A stretch of DNA of 64,000 bases from Rhodanobacter thiooxydans (GCF_030291135.1 NZ_CP127409.1:1984001-2048000); one strand, 5' to 3'; shown: positions 54,406-63,683, counted from the stretch's first letter. The notes: generated by a model from the letters alone, not told the origin. Numbers and translations are program-made.

Positions 54406-56241
54406 TCAGGCGTCTTCCCGTCGACTGAACCCGTCCGCACTCCACGCCTCGCTGCCCACGCCGTGGTGCACGAAGAACAGCCCGGCCGGATCGTACTTGC
54501 GCTTCACCGCCGCCAGCCGCGGGTAATTCGTGCCCCAGAACGCGTGTTGCCAGTCGCGTTCGAAGTAGTCGCTCTCCGATACATACGAACCGGCGCCGGG
54601 CTCCGCATGCCGCAAGGCGTCGATCGCCTTGCCCATGGCGGCGGCGCGATCGCGGGCACGCGCCAGGTCCGGCTTCGGTCCGGGCATGCCGGGGAAGGCC
54701 GGCGGCCCGTCGCCGGCGATGATCGCCAGCGCGAACGCGTCCAGCACCTGCGGGTTCGTCGCGGTATCGCGCGCGGCGGCAATCTCGGCCGCCGACGCAC
54801 CGGCCAGGCCCTTGTTGAAATGAAAGCCCACGCCCCAGTGGCGGGTGCAGGCGAACAGGGCGTCGACCAGCCTTGCCTGCCGCTCCTTCTGCAGCAGTGA
54901 CGCCGGCAGCCACGCCGACTTGTAGCCGTGGATGAACCAGCCGACCTGACCCTGGTCGCCCGCCCACAGCACGTGGTTCCGCGGCGCGCCGGGGCGGTCG
55001 TCACCGACCTGGACACCGGGCGCGTGCTGCCGGAAGAACTCGGCGTCCCACATGTGCCGCGCCGGCAACGCCTGTGCCTGAACCGGTTTCACCAGGCTGT
55101 ATTCCTTGCGCGCCCGGACCCAGTCGAGCAAGGGTGCCCAGACCTGCTCCGCCTGCGGCTGGACCAGGCCCTGGAACACCATGTTGATGTGCACGGTGTT
55201 ATCCGAGCCGAAACTGATCTGCTCGCCCCAGTGCGGGTTGAACAGCGCTTCCTGGTAGAAGCCGATCAGCCTCGCGATCAGGGCGCGGTAGGCCACATCC
55301 GAGGCAGCCTTGATCGAGCCGGACACGGCGCCGAAGAACTCCGGCAACTCGCGCGTGCGCAAGGTCAGCCGGGTGACCACGCCCAGGCTGCCGCCACCGC
55401 CGCCCTTGATGCCCCAGAACAGGTCGGGGTTCGTGCAGGCATTGGCGACAAGCACCTGGCCGTCGGCGGTGACGATCTCCGCCTCGATCAGGCCCGCTGC
55501 CGCGGTGCCGTAGCGCTTGGAGAAGCTGCCGAACCCGCCGCTCTGCACCAGCCCGGCCACGCCCACCGTGGTGCAGCCGCCGCCCTGCACGTAGCGGCCG
55601 CCGCGGGTGGTCACCGCGTCGTAGGCGTCGATCCACATCGCGCCGGCACCTATCGACACCGCCGGCTGCGGCGCCTGCGTGCCGGCACAGCCCTGCCCCG
55701 TGAAGGCGTCGTGCAAGCGGATGTCACGCATGTGCCGCGTCCACACCAGCAGCGAATCCGGCGCGTCGGAGGTGCCCTGGTAGCTGTGCCCGCCGCCCTT
55801 CACCACCAGGCGCAGGTGGTGCTCACGTGCGAAGTTCACTGCCGCGACCACGTCCGCCGTGCTTTCGGCGGCCACCGCATACGCGCTCGGCTGCGACGTC
55901 CACGCGTCGACCCAGCCGCTGGTCTGGGTCAGCGCCGGCTGGTCGCCCAGGTAGAACGGATTGTCCAGGTGCTTCAGCGCCTCGTTGCAGGCGGCGCTGG
56001 CCGGTACCGGGCCGCAGCCGGCAAATGGCGACTCCAGCTTGAGCAATCGCCCGCCCACGTCGTGCCTCAGCTGCTCCCAGCTGGCGGCGGAGGGCCACAT
56101 CGGGTCGCCGGGGCGTACCCGCGAGCGAAAACGCGCCGGCATTGCGGCTGCCGCCCGGGCCACCGCCACCACGCCGCCGGAAAGCAGGCGCGGCAGCAGC
56201 GGGATCGCCAGCGCAGCCTTCAGCAGGTCTCTTCGTTTCAT
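54406..56241 (-). CDS. Tat-exported, BBE-like FAD-linked oxidoreductase with predicted bicovalent FAD
   Basis: Oxidoreductase of 611 residues. I chose the ATG at 56241: GGAAGGA lies seven bases upstream and a twin-arginine signal follows (MKRRDLLKAALAIPLL, with a cleavage site near residue 30-33). The FAD_binding_4 domain runs from about 115 to 290. H152 in GGGHSYQG and C223 in GGGCTTVGVAG are the histidyl and cysteinyl FAD attachment residues of the berberine-bridge-enzyme group. The BBE C-terminal motif appears near the end (YPRLAAVKRKYDPAGLFFVHHGVGS). Its substrate, probably a sugar or phenolic alcohol, cannot be read. It is a single gene convergent with norB. Confidence 0.9.
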   Translation of the reverse strand: MKRRDLLKAALAIPLLPRLLSGGVVAVARAAAAMPARFRSRVRPGDPMWPSAASWEQLRHDVGGRLLKLESPFAGCGPVPASAACNEALKHLDNPFYLGDQPALTQTSGWVDAWTSQPSAYAVAAESTADVVAAVNFAREHHLRLVVKGGGHSYQGTSDAPDSLLVWTRHMRDIRLHDAFTGQGCAGTQAPQPAVSIGAGAMWIDAYDAVTTRGGRYVQGGGCTTVGVAGLVQSGGFGSFSKRYGTAAAGLIEAEIVTADGQVLVANACTNPDLFWGIKGGGGGSLGVVTRLTLRTRELPEFFGAVSGSIKAASDVAYRALIARLIGFYQEALFNPHWGEQISFGSDNTVHINMVFQGLVQPQAEQVWAPLLDWVRARKEYSLVKPVQAQALPARHMWDAEFFRQHAPGVQVGDDRPGAPRNHVLWAGDQGQVGWFIHGYKSAWLPASLLQKERQARLVDALFACTRHWGVGFHFNKGLAGASAAEIAAARDTATNPQVLDAFALAIIAGDGPPAFPGMPGPKPDLARARDRAAAMGKAIDALRHAEPGAGSYVSESDYFERDWQHAFWGTNYPRLAAVKRKYDPAGLFFVHHGVGSEAWSADGFSRREDA

Positions 56242-56409
56242 CGCATCGTCCTTCCGGAAAGTTCGTGGGAGCGGCGCCACGATGAAACGAACCCACCGCG
56301 CACGCCAGCCACCAGTGACGAATGGCACCGACCCGGTGACCAGTGGCGGCAAGTCGGGATGGATGGCTGACACCAGCCGGCCCATAGGCATGCCCAAGGA
56401 CCGGGCCGG

Positions 56410-57297
56410 TCAGTCGTGGTGCTCGCGCAGCTGCCGGGGTGTTCCGCCGCGATCCAGCCCACCCCCTTCGAGCCAGCGGCCAGTCTCCGTCCTGGCGCGG
56501 GCGATCAGTCGGGCCGCCGCGGAGTAGTCGTACGGCGAGACATCGAGCGGGCACAGGCTCGGCACGATGCGCAGCTCCACCGTGGCATCCGCTGCAAAGC
56601 GATCGGCGTCATGCACCAGCTGGCGCGCCACCAGCAGGCTGAGCGCGTGCATCGCGCGCGCGACCGCACCCGACGGCGCCTGCTCGAGCGCACAGGCAAA
56701 CCCGGTGGGCAGCACGATCACGCGCGTGGCACCGAGGCCGAACGCCACCGAGATCGGCGTGTTGTTGGCCACGCCACCGTCGACCAGCCAGCGTCCGTCG
56801 ATCTGCACCGGCGGATACACGCCCGGAATCGCGGCACTGGCCAGCACCGCGTCGACCACTGGTCCCGTGGACAGCAGCACCTCCCGTCCGTTCAGCATGT
56901 CCGACGCCACCAAGTGGACCGGCAGGGCCGCGTCCTGCAGCTGCCGATAAGGCAGGTGGCGTTCGAGCAGGCGGCGCAGGCCGGACGAATCCACCAGATG
57001 GTCGCGTCGGCGCAGCAGGCCGAACACGCTGCCCAGGTTGAACGGAAGCACCTCGCGCCGTGTCAGCGCACACCAGATCCGTTCCAGCTCACGGGCGCCG
57101 GCGGCAGTCGGGTCGCCGGCGAAATACGCCGCGTTGATCGCACCGGCCGAGGCGCCGACCAGGAACGCCGGCACCTCGCCCCAGTCAAGCAGCGCCTGCA
57201 GCATGCCCACCTCGACCGCGCCGAGGCTGCCGCCACCGGCCAGCACGAAGGCGGTACGCCGCTGCGCACTCCCGACGACCGATTTTGCCTTTGCCAT
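56410..57297 (-). CDS. Patatin-like phospholipase
   Basis: Serine hydrolase of 295 residues. The ATG at 57297 has AGGTGG about five bases upstream; ATG 57312 is an alternative with no ribosome site. The oxyanion loop GGGSLG is near residue 22, the nucleophile is S50 in VGASAGAIN (GxSxG), and the dyad aspartate is D173 in VDGGVANN. This is the complete patatin Ser-Asp dyad. There is no signal peptide, so a cytoplasmic RssA-type enzyme is likely. It lies 168 bases upstream of the FAD oxidoreductase on the same strand. Confidence 0.9.
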   Translation of the reverse strand: MAKAKSVVGSAQRRTAFVLAGGGSLGAVEVGMLQALLDWGEVPAFLVGASAGAINAAYFAGDPTAAGARELERIWCALTRREVLPFNLGSVFGLLRRRDHLVDSSGLRRLLERHLPYRQLQDAALPVHLVASDMLNGREVLLSTGPVVDAVLASAAIPGVYPPVQIDGRWLVDGGVANNTPISVAFGLGATRVIVLPTGFACALEQAPSGAVARAMHALSLLVARQLVHDADRFAADATVELRIVPSLCPLDVSPYDYSAAARLIARARTETGRWLEGGGLDRGGTPRQLREHHD

Positions 57298-57408
57298 CTC
57301 CGCCACCTGCATGAATCGATATTACGGCGCACCCGATCATCTGACGCACACCGTGGCGGCAGGTTCCTCGTGCGGGCCCGCAGCAGGCAATAGGTGGTCG
57401 CTGTGCCG

Positions 57409-57837
57409 TCAGCCGGCCGGCGTGCTCGGCACCAGCACCATCCACGACACGCCAAAACGATCGGCCAGCATGCCGAAGCTGGAGGCGAAGAAGGTGGACA
57501 TCAGCGGCTGCTGCACCTGGCCGCCATCGGCGAGCGCATCGAACAGGCGCCGCGCCGCGACATCGTCATCGGCGGTGAGCGCCAGCGAGAAGCCGTCGAA
57601 CTTGGGCTGGCCGCCGCAGAAACCGTCCGAGACCAGCACCTGGCTGGCGCCGATCTGCAGGCAGGCGTGCATCACCTTGTCCGCCGGCGGCTGCGTGCCA
57701 TCGGGGCACTGGGCGGAGCCGTCAGGGCCATCGGCATAGCGCATCAGCATGACCACCTCGGCGCCGATCGCCTGGCGGTAGAACGTGATGGCCTCTTCGC
57801 AGCGGCCGTCAAAGAACAGGTAGGGCTGGACTTGCAT
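57409..57837 (-). CDS. VOC-family (PhnB/glyoxalase-like) protein
   Basis: A 142-residue protein of the vicinal-oxygen-chelate superfamily, PhnB-like subgroup. It begins MQVQPYLFFDGRCEEAITFYRQAIGAEV, the typical first beta-alpha-beta module with the YLFFDG...AIxFY signature, and the second module ends SFGMLADRFGVSWMV. The role is not assignable; relatives include 3-demethylubiquinone methyltransferase-like and glyoxalase-type proteins without proven activity. It is a single gene between patatin and the CoA transferase. Confidence 0.88.
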   Translation of the reverse strand: MQVQPYLFFDGRCEEAITFYRQAIGAEVVMLMRYADGPDGSAQCPDGTQPPADKVMHACLQIGASQVLVSDGFCGGQPKFDGFSLALTADDDVAARRLFDALADGGQVQQPLMSTFFASSFGMLADRFGVSWMVLVPSTPAG

Positions 57838-57919
57838 GGGGGCATCCTCATCGTGGTTGGCCGAGCCGATACCTCGGCTCGGAAGGATGACGAATGGCCC
57901 GAACGCAAATCGACAGCGC

Positions 57920-59428
57920 TCAGCGCATGCTGCCGCTGTCCAGGTAGCGCTGGTGCCAGGACAACGCCTCGTTCAGCAGGTGCGGCGTGTGCTTGCCGTA
58001 GCTGTCGCGGCAGGCGCGGTCGAAGTAGTCCTGCAGCATCGGCCGGTAGTCCGGATGCGCGCACTGCGCGATCACCGCCCGCGCCCGCTGCTTCGGCGAC
58101 AGTCCGCGCAGATCGGCCAGACCCTGCTCGGTCACCACCAGTCCCACGTCGTGCTCGGTGTGGTCGACGTGGCTGACCATCGGCACGAGCGCCGAGATGG
58201 CGCCGTTCTTGGCCGTACTCGGGCTCATGAAGCAGGACAGGAAACCGTTGCGGGCGAAGTCGCCGGAGCCGCCGATGCCGTTGATGATGCGGCTGCCGGC
58301 GACGTGGGTGGAATTGACGTTGCCGTAGATGTCGGCCTCGACCATGCCGTTCATCGCGATGCAGCCGAGCCGGCGCACCAGCTCGGCGTGGTTGGACATC
58401 TCCTGTGGGCGCAGCACAATGTGCTGGCGGTAGAAGTCGATGCGGCGCACGAACTCCTCCACCCCCTCGGGACTCAGCGACAGCGAGGTGGCCGAGGCCA
58501 TCGCGATGGTGCCGTCGCCGAGCAGCTCCAGCATGCCGTCCTGGATCACTTCGGTGAACGCGGTCAGGCCGCGGAAGCCGCCCTCGCGCAGGCCACCCAG
58601 CACCGCATTGGCGATGTTGCCCACGCCCGACTGCAGCGGCAGCAACTGTTCGCCCAGCCGCCCGGCGGCGATCTCGTGGCGGAAGAACTCCACCAGGTGT
58701 TCGGCGATGCGTCGCGACGCCTCGTCCGGCGGCGCGAAACGGCCCAGCCGGTCGGGCGCATCGGTTTCCACCACCGCGACCACCTTGTCCAGGTCGCAGC
58801 GCAGGTACGGCTCGCCGATGCGGTCGCCCGGCTGCAACAACGGGATCGGCCTGCGATGCGGCGGCAACGCGGTGCCGTAATAAATGTCGTGCATGCCGTC
58901 GAGCCCTTCGGGCTGGCGCCGGTTCACCTCCAGGATCACCTTGTCGGCCAGGTCCAGCCAGGTCTTGTTGTTGCCCACCGAGGTGGACGGTACCAGCCGA
59001 CCATCCGGCAAGATGCCGGCGACCTCGACCAGCGCCACGTCGATCTTGCCGAGGAAACCGCACCACGCGTACTGCGCCACCTGGCCCAGGTGGATGTCCA
59101 TGTATTCGATCTGACCGGCATTGATGCGCGCGCGCAGCTCGGGATCGGACTGGTACGGCAGGCGGAAGTCGATGCCGCCCACGCGCGCCAGCGCGCCGTC
59201 CAGCTCCGGCGCGGTGGAGGCCCCGGTGAGGATGCGCAGCGCGAACTTGTCGCCGCGCTCGTGCGCCGCGGCGATGCGCGTGGCCAGCGCCAGCGGCACG
59301 GCCTTGGGGTAACCGGCGCCGGTAAAGCCGCTCATGCCCACCGTCATGCCCGGCAGGATCAGCTCGGCCGCCTGCTCCGCCGACATGCGGCGCGCGGCCA
59401 GGCCGGCATGTGCAATGCGTGTCGTCAT
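57920..59428 (-). CDS. Acetyl-CoA hydrolase / succinyl-CoA:acetate CoA-transferase
   Basis: Class I CoA-transferase of 502 residues. The ATG at 59428 starts MTTRIAHAGLAARRMSAEQAAELI, the AarC/SCACT-type N-terminus. The catalytic glutamate is E293 in FTEVIQDGML, one residue off the Acetobacter AarC number (E294). GNIANAVLGGL and NGIGGSGDFARNGFLS are further family motifs. Such enzymes recycle acetate as acetyl-CoA at the expense of succinyl-CoA, giving a shortcut around succinyl-CoA synthetase. Hydrolase or transferase activity cannot be separated by sequence alone. No acetate kinase or ackA-pta pair is adjacent. Confidence 0.9.
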   Translation of the reverse strand: MTTRIAHAGLAARRMSAEQAAELILPGMTVGMSGFTGAGYPKAVPLALATRIAAAHERGDKFALRILTGASTAPELDGALARVGGIDFRLPYQSDPELRARINAGQIEYMDIHLGQVAQYAWCGFLGKIDVALVEVAGILPDGRLVPSTSVGNNKTWLDLADKVILEVNRRQPEGLDGMHDIYYGTALPPHRRPIPLLQPGDRIGEPYLRCDLDKVVAVVETDAPDRLGRFAPPDEASRRIAEHLVEFFRHEIAAGRLGEQLLPLQSGVGNIANAVLGGLREGGFRGLTAFTEVIQDGMLELLGDGTIAMASATSLSLSPEGVEEFVRRIDFYRQHIVLRPQEMSNHAELVRRLGCIAMNGMVEADIYGNVNSTHVAGSRIINGIGGSGDFARNGFLSCFMSPSTAKNGAISALVPMVSHVDHTEHDVGLVVTEQGLADLRGLSPKQRARAVIAQCAHPDYRPMLQDYFDRACRDSYGKHTPHLLNEALSWHQRYLDSGSMR

Positions 59429-59723
59429 GGTTTTCCGAATCGTCAAAAGAGGCTTGGACAGGAAACGGCCGCCGGCGTGATACCCGGATCGCGACGGTGC
59501 CAAAAACCCATTCTGGACGCGCAGATGCGGCCCGCCAAGGCGACCTTCGGCGCATGCGTCAAAGCGTCGCCACGCCGCGGTTCTGCAAGCGCAGCGTGAT
59601 AATGGTCAACGCCGCGCGACATGGCGGCACCGACGACCACCAGATGCGCACCGTGGCTGCCGGTTCCCCGTGTCACCCATCGCAGGTACTCCTCAAGCAC
59701 GAGTCCGCGCAACGGCTGCGTAG

Positions 59724-60599
59724 TCAGATCGACACGGCGATCCGCCCCACTTCGGCCAGCACCACGTTGCGTGCGTCGGCATCGGCGGTGGACTCTGCGT
59801 AGTACGCCGCCACCAGCAACGGCTTGCGTTGCGGCGGCCAGATGATGGCGACGTCATTGGTGGCGGCATGGTTGCCGCTGCCGGTCTTGTCGCCCACGCG
59901 CCAGCCGGCCGGCACCCCCGCGCGCAGGCGCGCGTCACCGGTGGTATTGGCGCGCAGCCATCCGGCCAGTTGCCCGCGCGATGCATCGGACAAGGCCGTC
60001 CCCAGCAGCAGCGCGTGCAGGTTCGCCAGCATCGCCGCCGGCGTCGTGGTGTCGCGCGGATCGCCTGGGCGCGCCTCGTTGAGTTCGGTCTCGATGCGAT
60101 CGAGCCGGCTCACGCCATCGCCGAGGCTGCGCGCATACGCGGTCCATCCCGCCGGCCCGCCCAGGCTGTGCAGCAACAGGTTGCCCGCGGTGTTGTCGCT
60201 CATGGTGATCGCGGCATGGCAGAGCTCGGCCATCGTCATGCCCGGCGCGCCGACGCGATGGCTGGTGACCGGCGAATACGTCACCAGCGCGTCCTTGTCG
60301 AAAACGACGCGCCGCTCCAGCCTTTCCACGCCGCGATCCACCCGCGCCAGCACCGCGGCCGCCGCCAGCAGCTTGAACGTGCTGCACATCGCGAAACGCT
60401 CGTCGACGCGATGGCCGATACGGCGCCCGCTGCCGGTATCCAGAACGGCCACGCCTAGGCGACCGCCATGCCGGCGCTCCAGCGCGACCAGGCGGGCGCT
60501 CGCGTCGCCATCGCGCAGGACTTCCAGTGCAAGGGTTGGACGAACCAGCAGCGATGCGGCGCCGATCACGGCACCCTTGAGCAGGCTTCGACGATTCAT
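59724..60599 (-). CDS. bla: Tat-exported class A beta-lactamase
   Basis: Serine beta-lactamase of 291 residues, periplasmic. The signal MNRRSLLKGAVIGAASLL has a twin-arginine motif. Active-site elements are S73-T-F-K76 (Ambler 70-73) in MCSTFK, S134-D-N136 (Ambler 130-132), E170 with N174 (Ambler 166 and 170) in RIETELNEA, and K238-T-G240. The Cys before the nucleophile and the DKTGSGNH...NDVAIIWPP tail look like CTX-M and the L2 enzymes of Stenotrophomonas. No second cysteine lies near Ambler 238, so a KPC-type disulfide is unlikely. No ampR-type regulator is adjacent. It is divergent from the acylase gene. Confidence 0.93.
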   Translation of the reverse strand: MNRRSLLKGAVIGAASLLVRPTLALEVLRDGDASARLVALERRHGGRLGVAVLDTGSGRRIGHRVDERFAMCSTFKLLAAAAVLARVDRGVERLERRVVFDKDALVTYSPVTSHRVGAPGMTMAELCHAAITMSDNTAGNLLLHSLGGPAGWTAYARSLGDGVSRLDRIETELNEARPGDPRDTTTPAAMLANLHALLLGTALSDASRGQLAGWLRANTTGDARLRAGVPAGWRVGDKTGSGNHAATNDVAIIWPPQRKPLLVAAYYAESTADADARNVVLAEVGRIAVSI

Positions 60600-60755
60600 G
60601 GCATGGCCTTCAAGCGGGGAAAGCCGATCCTGCAGGGTAACGCGGGCGCTCCGCGGCGGGAGTTCGGGCAATTCCCGGGCAACCGCGATCACTTGCGCTG
60701 GTGCCGCCCGGGCTCCTAGTGTTGCGACGGATCCGGACCATTGCAGGGGAAATTC

Positions 60756-62963
60756 ATGCCGACAGGTTTCACCAAACTCCCGCGCCGGCTGGCGCGACTG
60801 CTGCCGCTTGCCCTGCTCGCCTTCGGCCCCGCCACCGGCGCCCACGCCGAGACATCCGAACAGGCGCGCTGGCAGCACGAGGTGCAGGCCGTGACGATCA
60901 CCCGCGACGACTGGGGCATTGCGCACGTGCACGGCCGCACCGACGCCGACGCGGTGTTCGGCATGGCCTACGCCCAGGCCGAGGACGACTTCAACCGGGT
61001 CGAGACGAACTACCTCACCTCACTCGGCCGGCTCGCCGAGGCCGAGGGCGAAGCCGCGCTATGGCAGGACCTGCGGCAGCGGCTGTTCATCGACCCGGTC
61101 GAGTTGCAGGCCCTGTACGCGAAGAGCCCCGCCTGGCTGCAGGCGCTGATGAACAGCTGGGCCGACGGACTCAACTATTACCTCGCCACGCATCCGGACG
61201 TGCATCCGCGCGTCATCAAACATTTCGAGCCGTGGATGGCACTCAGCTTCAGCGAAGGCAGCATCGGCGGCGACATCGAGCGGGTGTCGCTGAAGCAGCT
61301 CGAAGCGTTCTACGGCCGCAACCCCGCCGCGCTGGCACGCGCGGACACGCCGTCCAGTTGGGTCGAGCCCACCGGTTCCAACGGCTTCGCGATCGCGCCC
61401 AGGCTCACTGCCGACGGCCACGCGCTGCTGTGGATCAACCCGCACACCTCGTTCTTCTTCCGCTCCGAACTGCAGATGACCAGCGACGCGGGGCTGGATG
61501 CCTACGGCGCGGTGACCTGGGGCCAGTTCTTCGTCTACCAGGGCTTCAATCACCACATCGGCTGGATGCACACCTCCACCGGCGCCGACGTGGTCGACGA
61601 GTTCGCCGAAACCATCGTGCACCAGGGCGGCAAGCTGTTCTACCGCTACGGCAAGGAGCTGCGGCCGGTCACCACGCGCACGATCCGCGTGGCGTACCGG
61701 GCGAAGGACGGCGCGCTGGCCACGCGCAGCTTCGACGCGCACTTCACCCACCACGGCCCGATCGTGCGCGCGGCCGACGGCAGGTGGATCGCCGTGGCGA
61801 TGATGAACAAGCCGCTGCAAGCGCTCGAGCAGAGCTGGCTGCGCACCAAGGCCAGCGACTACGCCAGCTACCTGAAGGTGGCCGAGCTGAAGGCCAACTC
61901 GTCGAACAACACCATCTTCGCCGACGACAAGGGCGAGATCGCATACATGCACCCGCAGTTCATCCCCAGGCGCGACAACCGCTTCGACTATACAAAGCCG
62001 GTCGACGGCAGCGATCCGGCCACCGACTGGCAGGGCCTGCATGCGCTCGACGAGGCGCCGCACCTGCTCAACCCGCCCAACGGCTGGATCATGAATACCA
62101 ACAACTGGCCGTACTCCGCCGCCGGCGCGTTCAGCCCGAAGCAGGCGGACTACCCGCGCTACATGGACAGCTTCGGCGAGAACCCGCGCGGCATCCACGC
62201 CACCCGCCTGCTCACCGGCGCGCACGACGTCACGATGGCCTCGCTGATCACCAAGGCGTTCGATTCGTACCTGCCGGCGTTCGCGCGGCAGTTGCCGATC
62301 CTGATCGCCGACTACGACTCGCTGCCCGCCAGCGATCCGCTCAAGTCACGCCTGAAAGGTCAGATCGCGCTGTTGCGCGATTGGGATTACCGCTGGGGCA
62401 TCGCCTCGATGCCGACCACGCTGGCGGTGTTCTGGGGCGACACGCTATGGGACCAGGCCAGCAAGGCCGACACCGCCGAAGGCCTGACGATCTATGACTA
62501 CATCGCCGACAAGGCCGGTGCGAAGCTGCGCCTGCAGGCGCTGGTCGAGGCATCCGATCGATTGACGAAGGATTTCGGCAGTTGGGGCGTGCCGTGGGGC
62601 GAGGTCAACCGCTTCCAGCGCAACGACGGTGCCATCGTGCAGAAGTTCGACGACGCCAGGCCGAGCATCCCGGTGCCGTTCGTCTCCTCGCGCTGGGGTT
62701 CGCTGGCCTCGTTCGGCGCGCACCGCTGGCCCGGCACGAAGAAGTACTACGGCACCAGCGGCAACAGCTTCGTGGCGGTGGTGGAGTTCGGCCCGAAGGT
62801 CGGCGCGCGTGCGATCACTGCCGGCGGCGAGAGCGGCCACCCGGGCTCGAAGCACTTCAACGACGAGGCCGAGCGCTACACCACCGGCAACCTGCGCACG
62901 GTGTACTTCTGGCCCGAGCAGCTCAAGGGCCACACCGAGCGGGTCTACCACCCCGGCGAATGA
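60756..62963 (+). CDS. Exported penicillin acylase-family Ntn hydrolase
   Basis: Autocatalytically processed amidohydrolase of 735 residues, secreted to the periplasm. The ATG at 60756 has AGGGGA five bases upstream, and a Sec signal follows (LARLLPLALLAFGPATGAHA, cleaved near residue 31). The expected cleavage is G207|S208 in EPTGSNGFAIAP, exposing Ser as the N-terminal nucleophile. The alpha chain would be about 175 residues and the beta chain about 528. The conserved HTSFFF, NHHIGWMHT and beta-chain N residues (PNGWIMNTNNWP) fit acylases of penicillin, cephalosporin or acyl-homoserine lactones. Which amide it hydrolyses is unknown. Confidence 0.9.
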   Translation: MPTGFTKLPRRLARLLPLALLAFGPATGAHAETSEQARWQHEVQAVTITRDDWGIAHVHGRTDADAVFGMAYAQAEDDFNRVETNYLTSLGRLAEAEGEAALWQDLRQRLFIDPVELQALYAKSPAWLQALMNSWADGLNYYLATHPDVHPRVIKHFEPWMALSFSEGSIGGDIERVSLKQLEAFYGRNPAALARADTPSSWVEPTGSNGFAIAPRLTADGHALLWINPHTSFFFRSELQMTSDAGLDAYGAVTWGQFFVYQGFNHHIGWMHTSTGADVVDEFAETIVHQGGKLFYRYGKELRPVTTRTIRVAYRAKDGALATRSFDAHFTHHGPIVRAADGRWIAVAMMNKPLQALEQSWLRTKASDYASYLKVAELKANSSNNTIFADDKGEIAYMHPQFIPRRDNRFDYTKPVDGSDPATDWQGLHALDEAPHLLNPPNGWIMNTNNWPYSAAGAFSPKQADYPRYMDSFGENPRGIHATRLLTGAHDVTMASLITKAFDSYLPAFARQLPILIADYDSLPASDPLKSRLKGQIALLRDWDYRWGIASMPTTLAVFWGDTLWDQASKADTAEGLTIYDYIADKAGAKLRLQALVEASDRLTKDFGSWGVPWGEVNRFQRNDGAIVQKFDDARPSIPVPFVSSRWGSLASFGAHRWPGTKKYYGTSGNSFVAVVEFGPKVGARAITAGGESGHPGSKHFNDEAERYTTGNLRTVYFWPEQLKGHTERVYHPGE

Positions 62964-62979
62964 GCCATCGCGCTACGGG

Positions 62980-62998
62980 CCGCCGCGTTACGCGGCGG
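62980..62998. terminator. Hairpin whose loop is the VIT stop codon
   Basis: A perfect 8-bp stem CCGCCGCG/CGCGGCGG surrounds TTA (62988-62990), which is the minus-strand stop codon TAA of the VIT gene. It also follows the acylase stop (62963) by 16 bases. No T-run follows. Confidence 0.5.
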
Positions 62999-63683
62999 TG
63001 CCGAACAGCATGCCCACGCCGGTGGTGACCGCCATCGCCAGCGCGCCCCAGAACGTGATGCGCATGGCGCCGACGCCCATCTTCGCGCCGCCGGCCCACG
63101 CCGCCACCGCGCCGAGCACGGCGAGGAATACCAGCGAAGTGGCGAACACCAGCCACAGCAACGCCGTCGCCGGCGCCAGCGCCACCACCAGCAGCGGCAG
63201 CGCGGAGCCCACCGCGAAGCTCAGCGCCGAGGCTCCGGCGGCCTGCAGCGGTCGTGCCTTCAGCGCTTCGGTGATGCCCAGCTCGTCGCGGGCGTGGGCA
63301 TCCAGCGCGTCGTGCGCCATCAGCTGGTCGGCTACCTGCCGCGCCAGCTGCGGGTCGAGCCCACGGCCGACGTAGATCGCCGCCAGCTCGCGATGCTCGG
63401 CTTCCACGTCGGCCTGCAGTTCCTGGTGCTCGCGCTCGAGTTCGGCGTGCTCGCTGTCGGCCTGCGAATGCACCGACACGTACTCGCCGGCGGCCATCGA
63501 CATCGCCCCGGCCACCAGCCCGGCGACACCGGCGACCAGGATGTTCTGCCCGCTGGCGTGCGCTGCCGCCACGCCCAGCACCAGGCTGGCGGTCGACACG
63601 ATGCCGTCGTTCGCGCCCAGCACCGCCGCGCGCAGCCAGCCGATGCGGTCGGTGCGATGTCGTTCGTGATGGTGTCGGGGCAT
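62988..63683 (-). CDS. VIT/CCC1-family iron or manganese transporter
   Basis: Inner-membrane transporter of 231 residues. The His-rich N-terminus (MPRHHHERHRTDRIGWLR) precedes TM1 with the family motif RAAVLGANDGIVSTASLVLGVAA and TM2 GAMSMAAGEYVSVHSQADSE. A cytoplasmic metal-binding helical domain with many Glu follows (about 80-140), then three C-terminal TMs with the motif VGSALPLL. CCC1/VIT1 move Fe2+ or Mn2+ out of the cytosol in eukaryotic vacuoles; in bacteria efflux is inferred. It converges on the acylase. Confidence 0.92.
   Translation of the reverse strand: MPRHHHERHRTDRIGWLRAAVLGANDGIVSTASLVLGVAAAHASGQNILVAGVAGLVAGAMSMAAGEYVSVHSQADSEHAELEREHQELQADVEAEHRELAAIYVGRGLDPQLARQVADQLMAHDALDAHARDELGITEALKARPLQAAGASALSFAVGSALPLLVVALAPATALLWLVFATSLVFLAVLGAVAAWAGGAKMGVGAMRITFWGALAMAVTTGVGMLFGTAA

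Noticed and set aside
59443-59712. An 89-codon minus-strand frame between the CoA transferase and beta-lactamase genes
   Set aside because: It has no ribosome site and no recognisable features. This stretch of about 295 bases is better read as the CoA-transferase promoter region, although I could not define a clear promoter in it.
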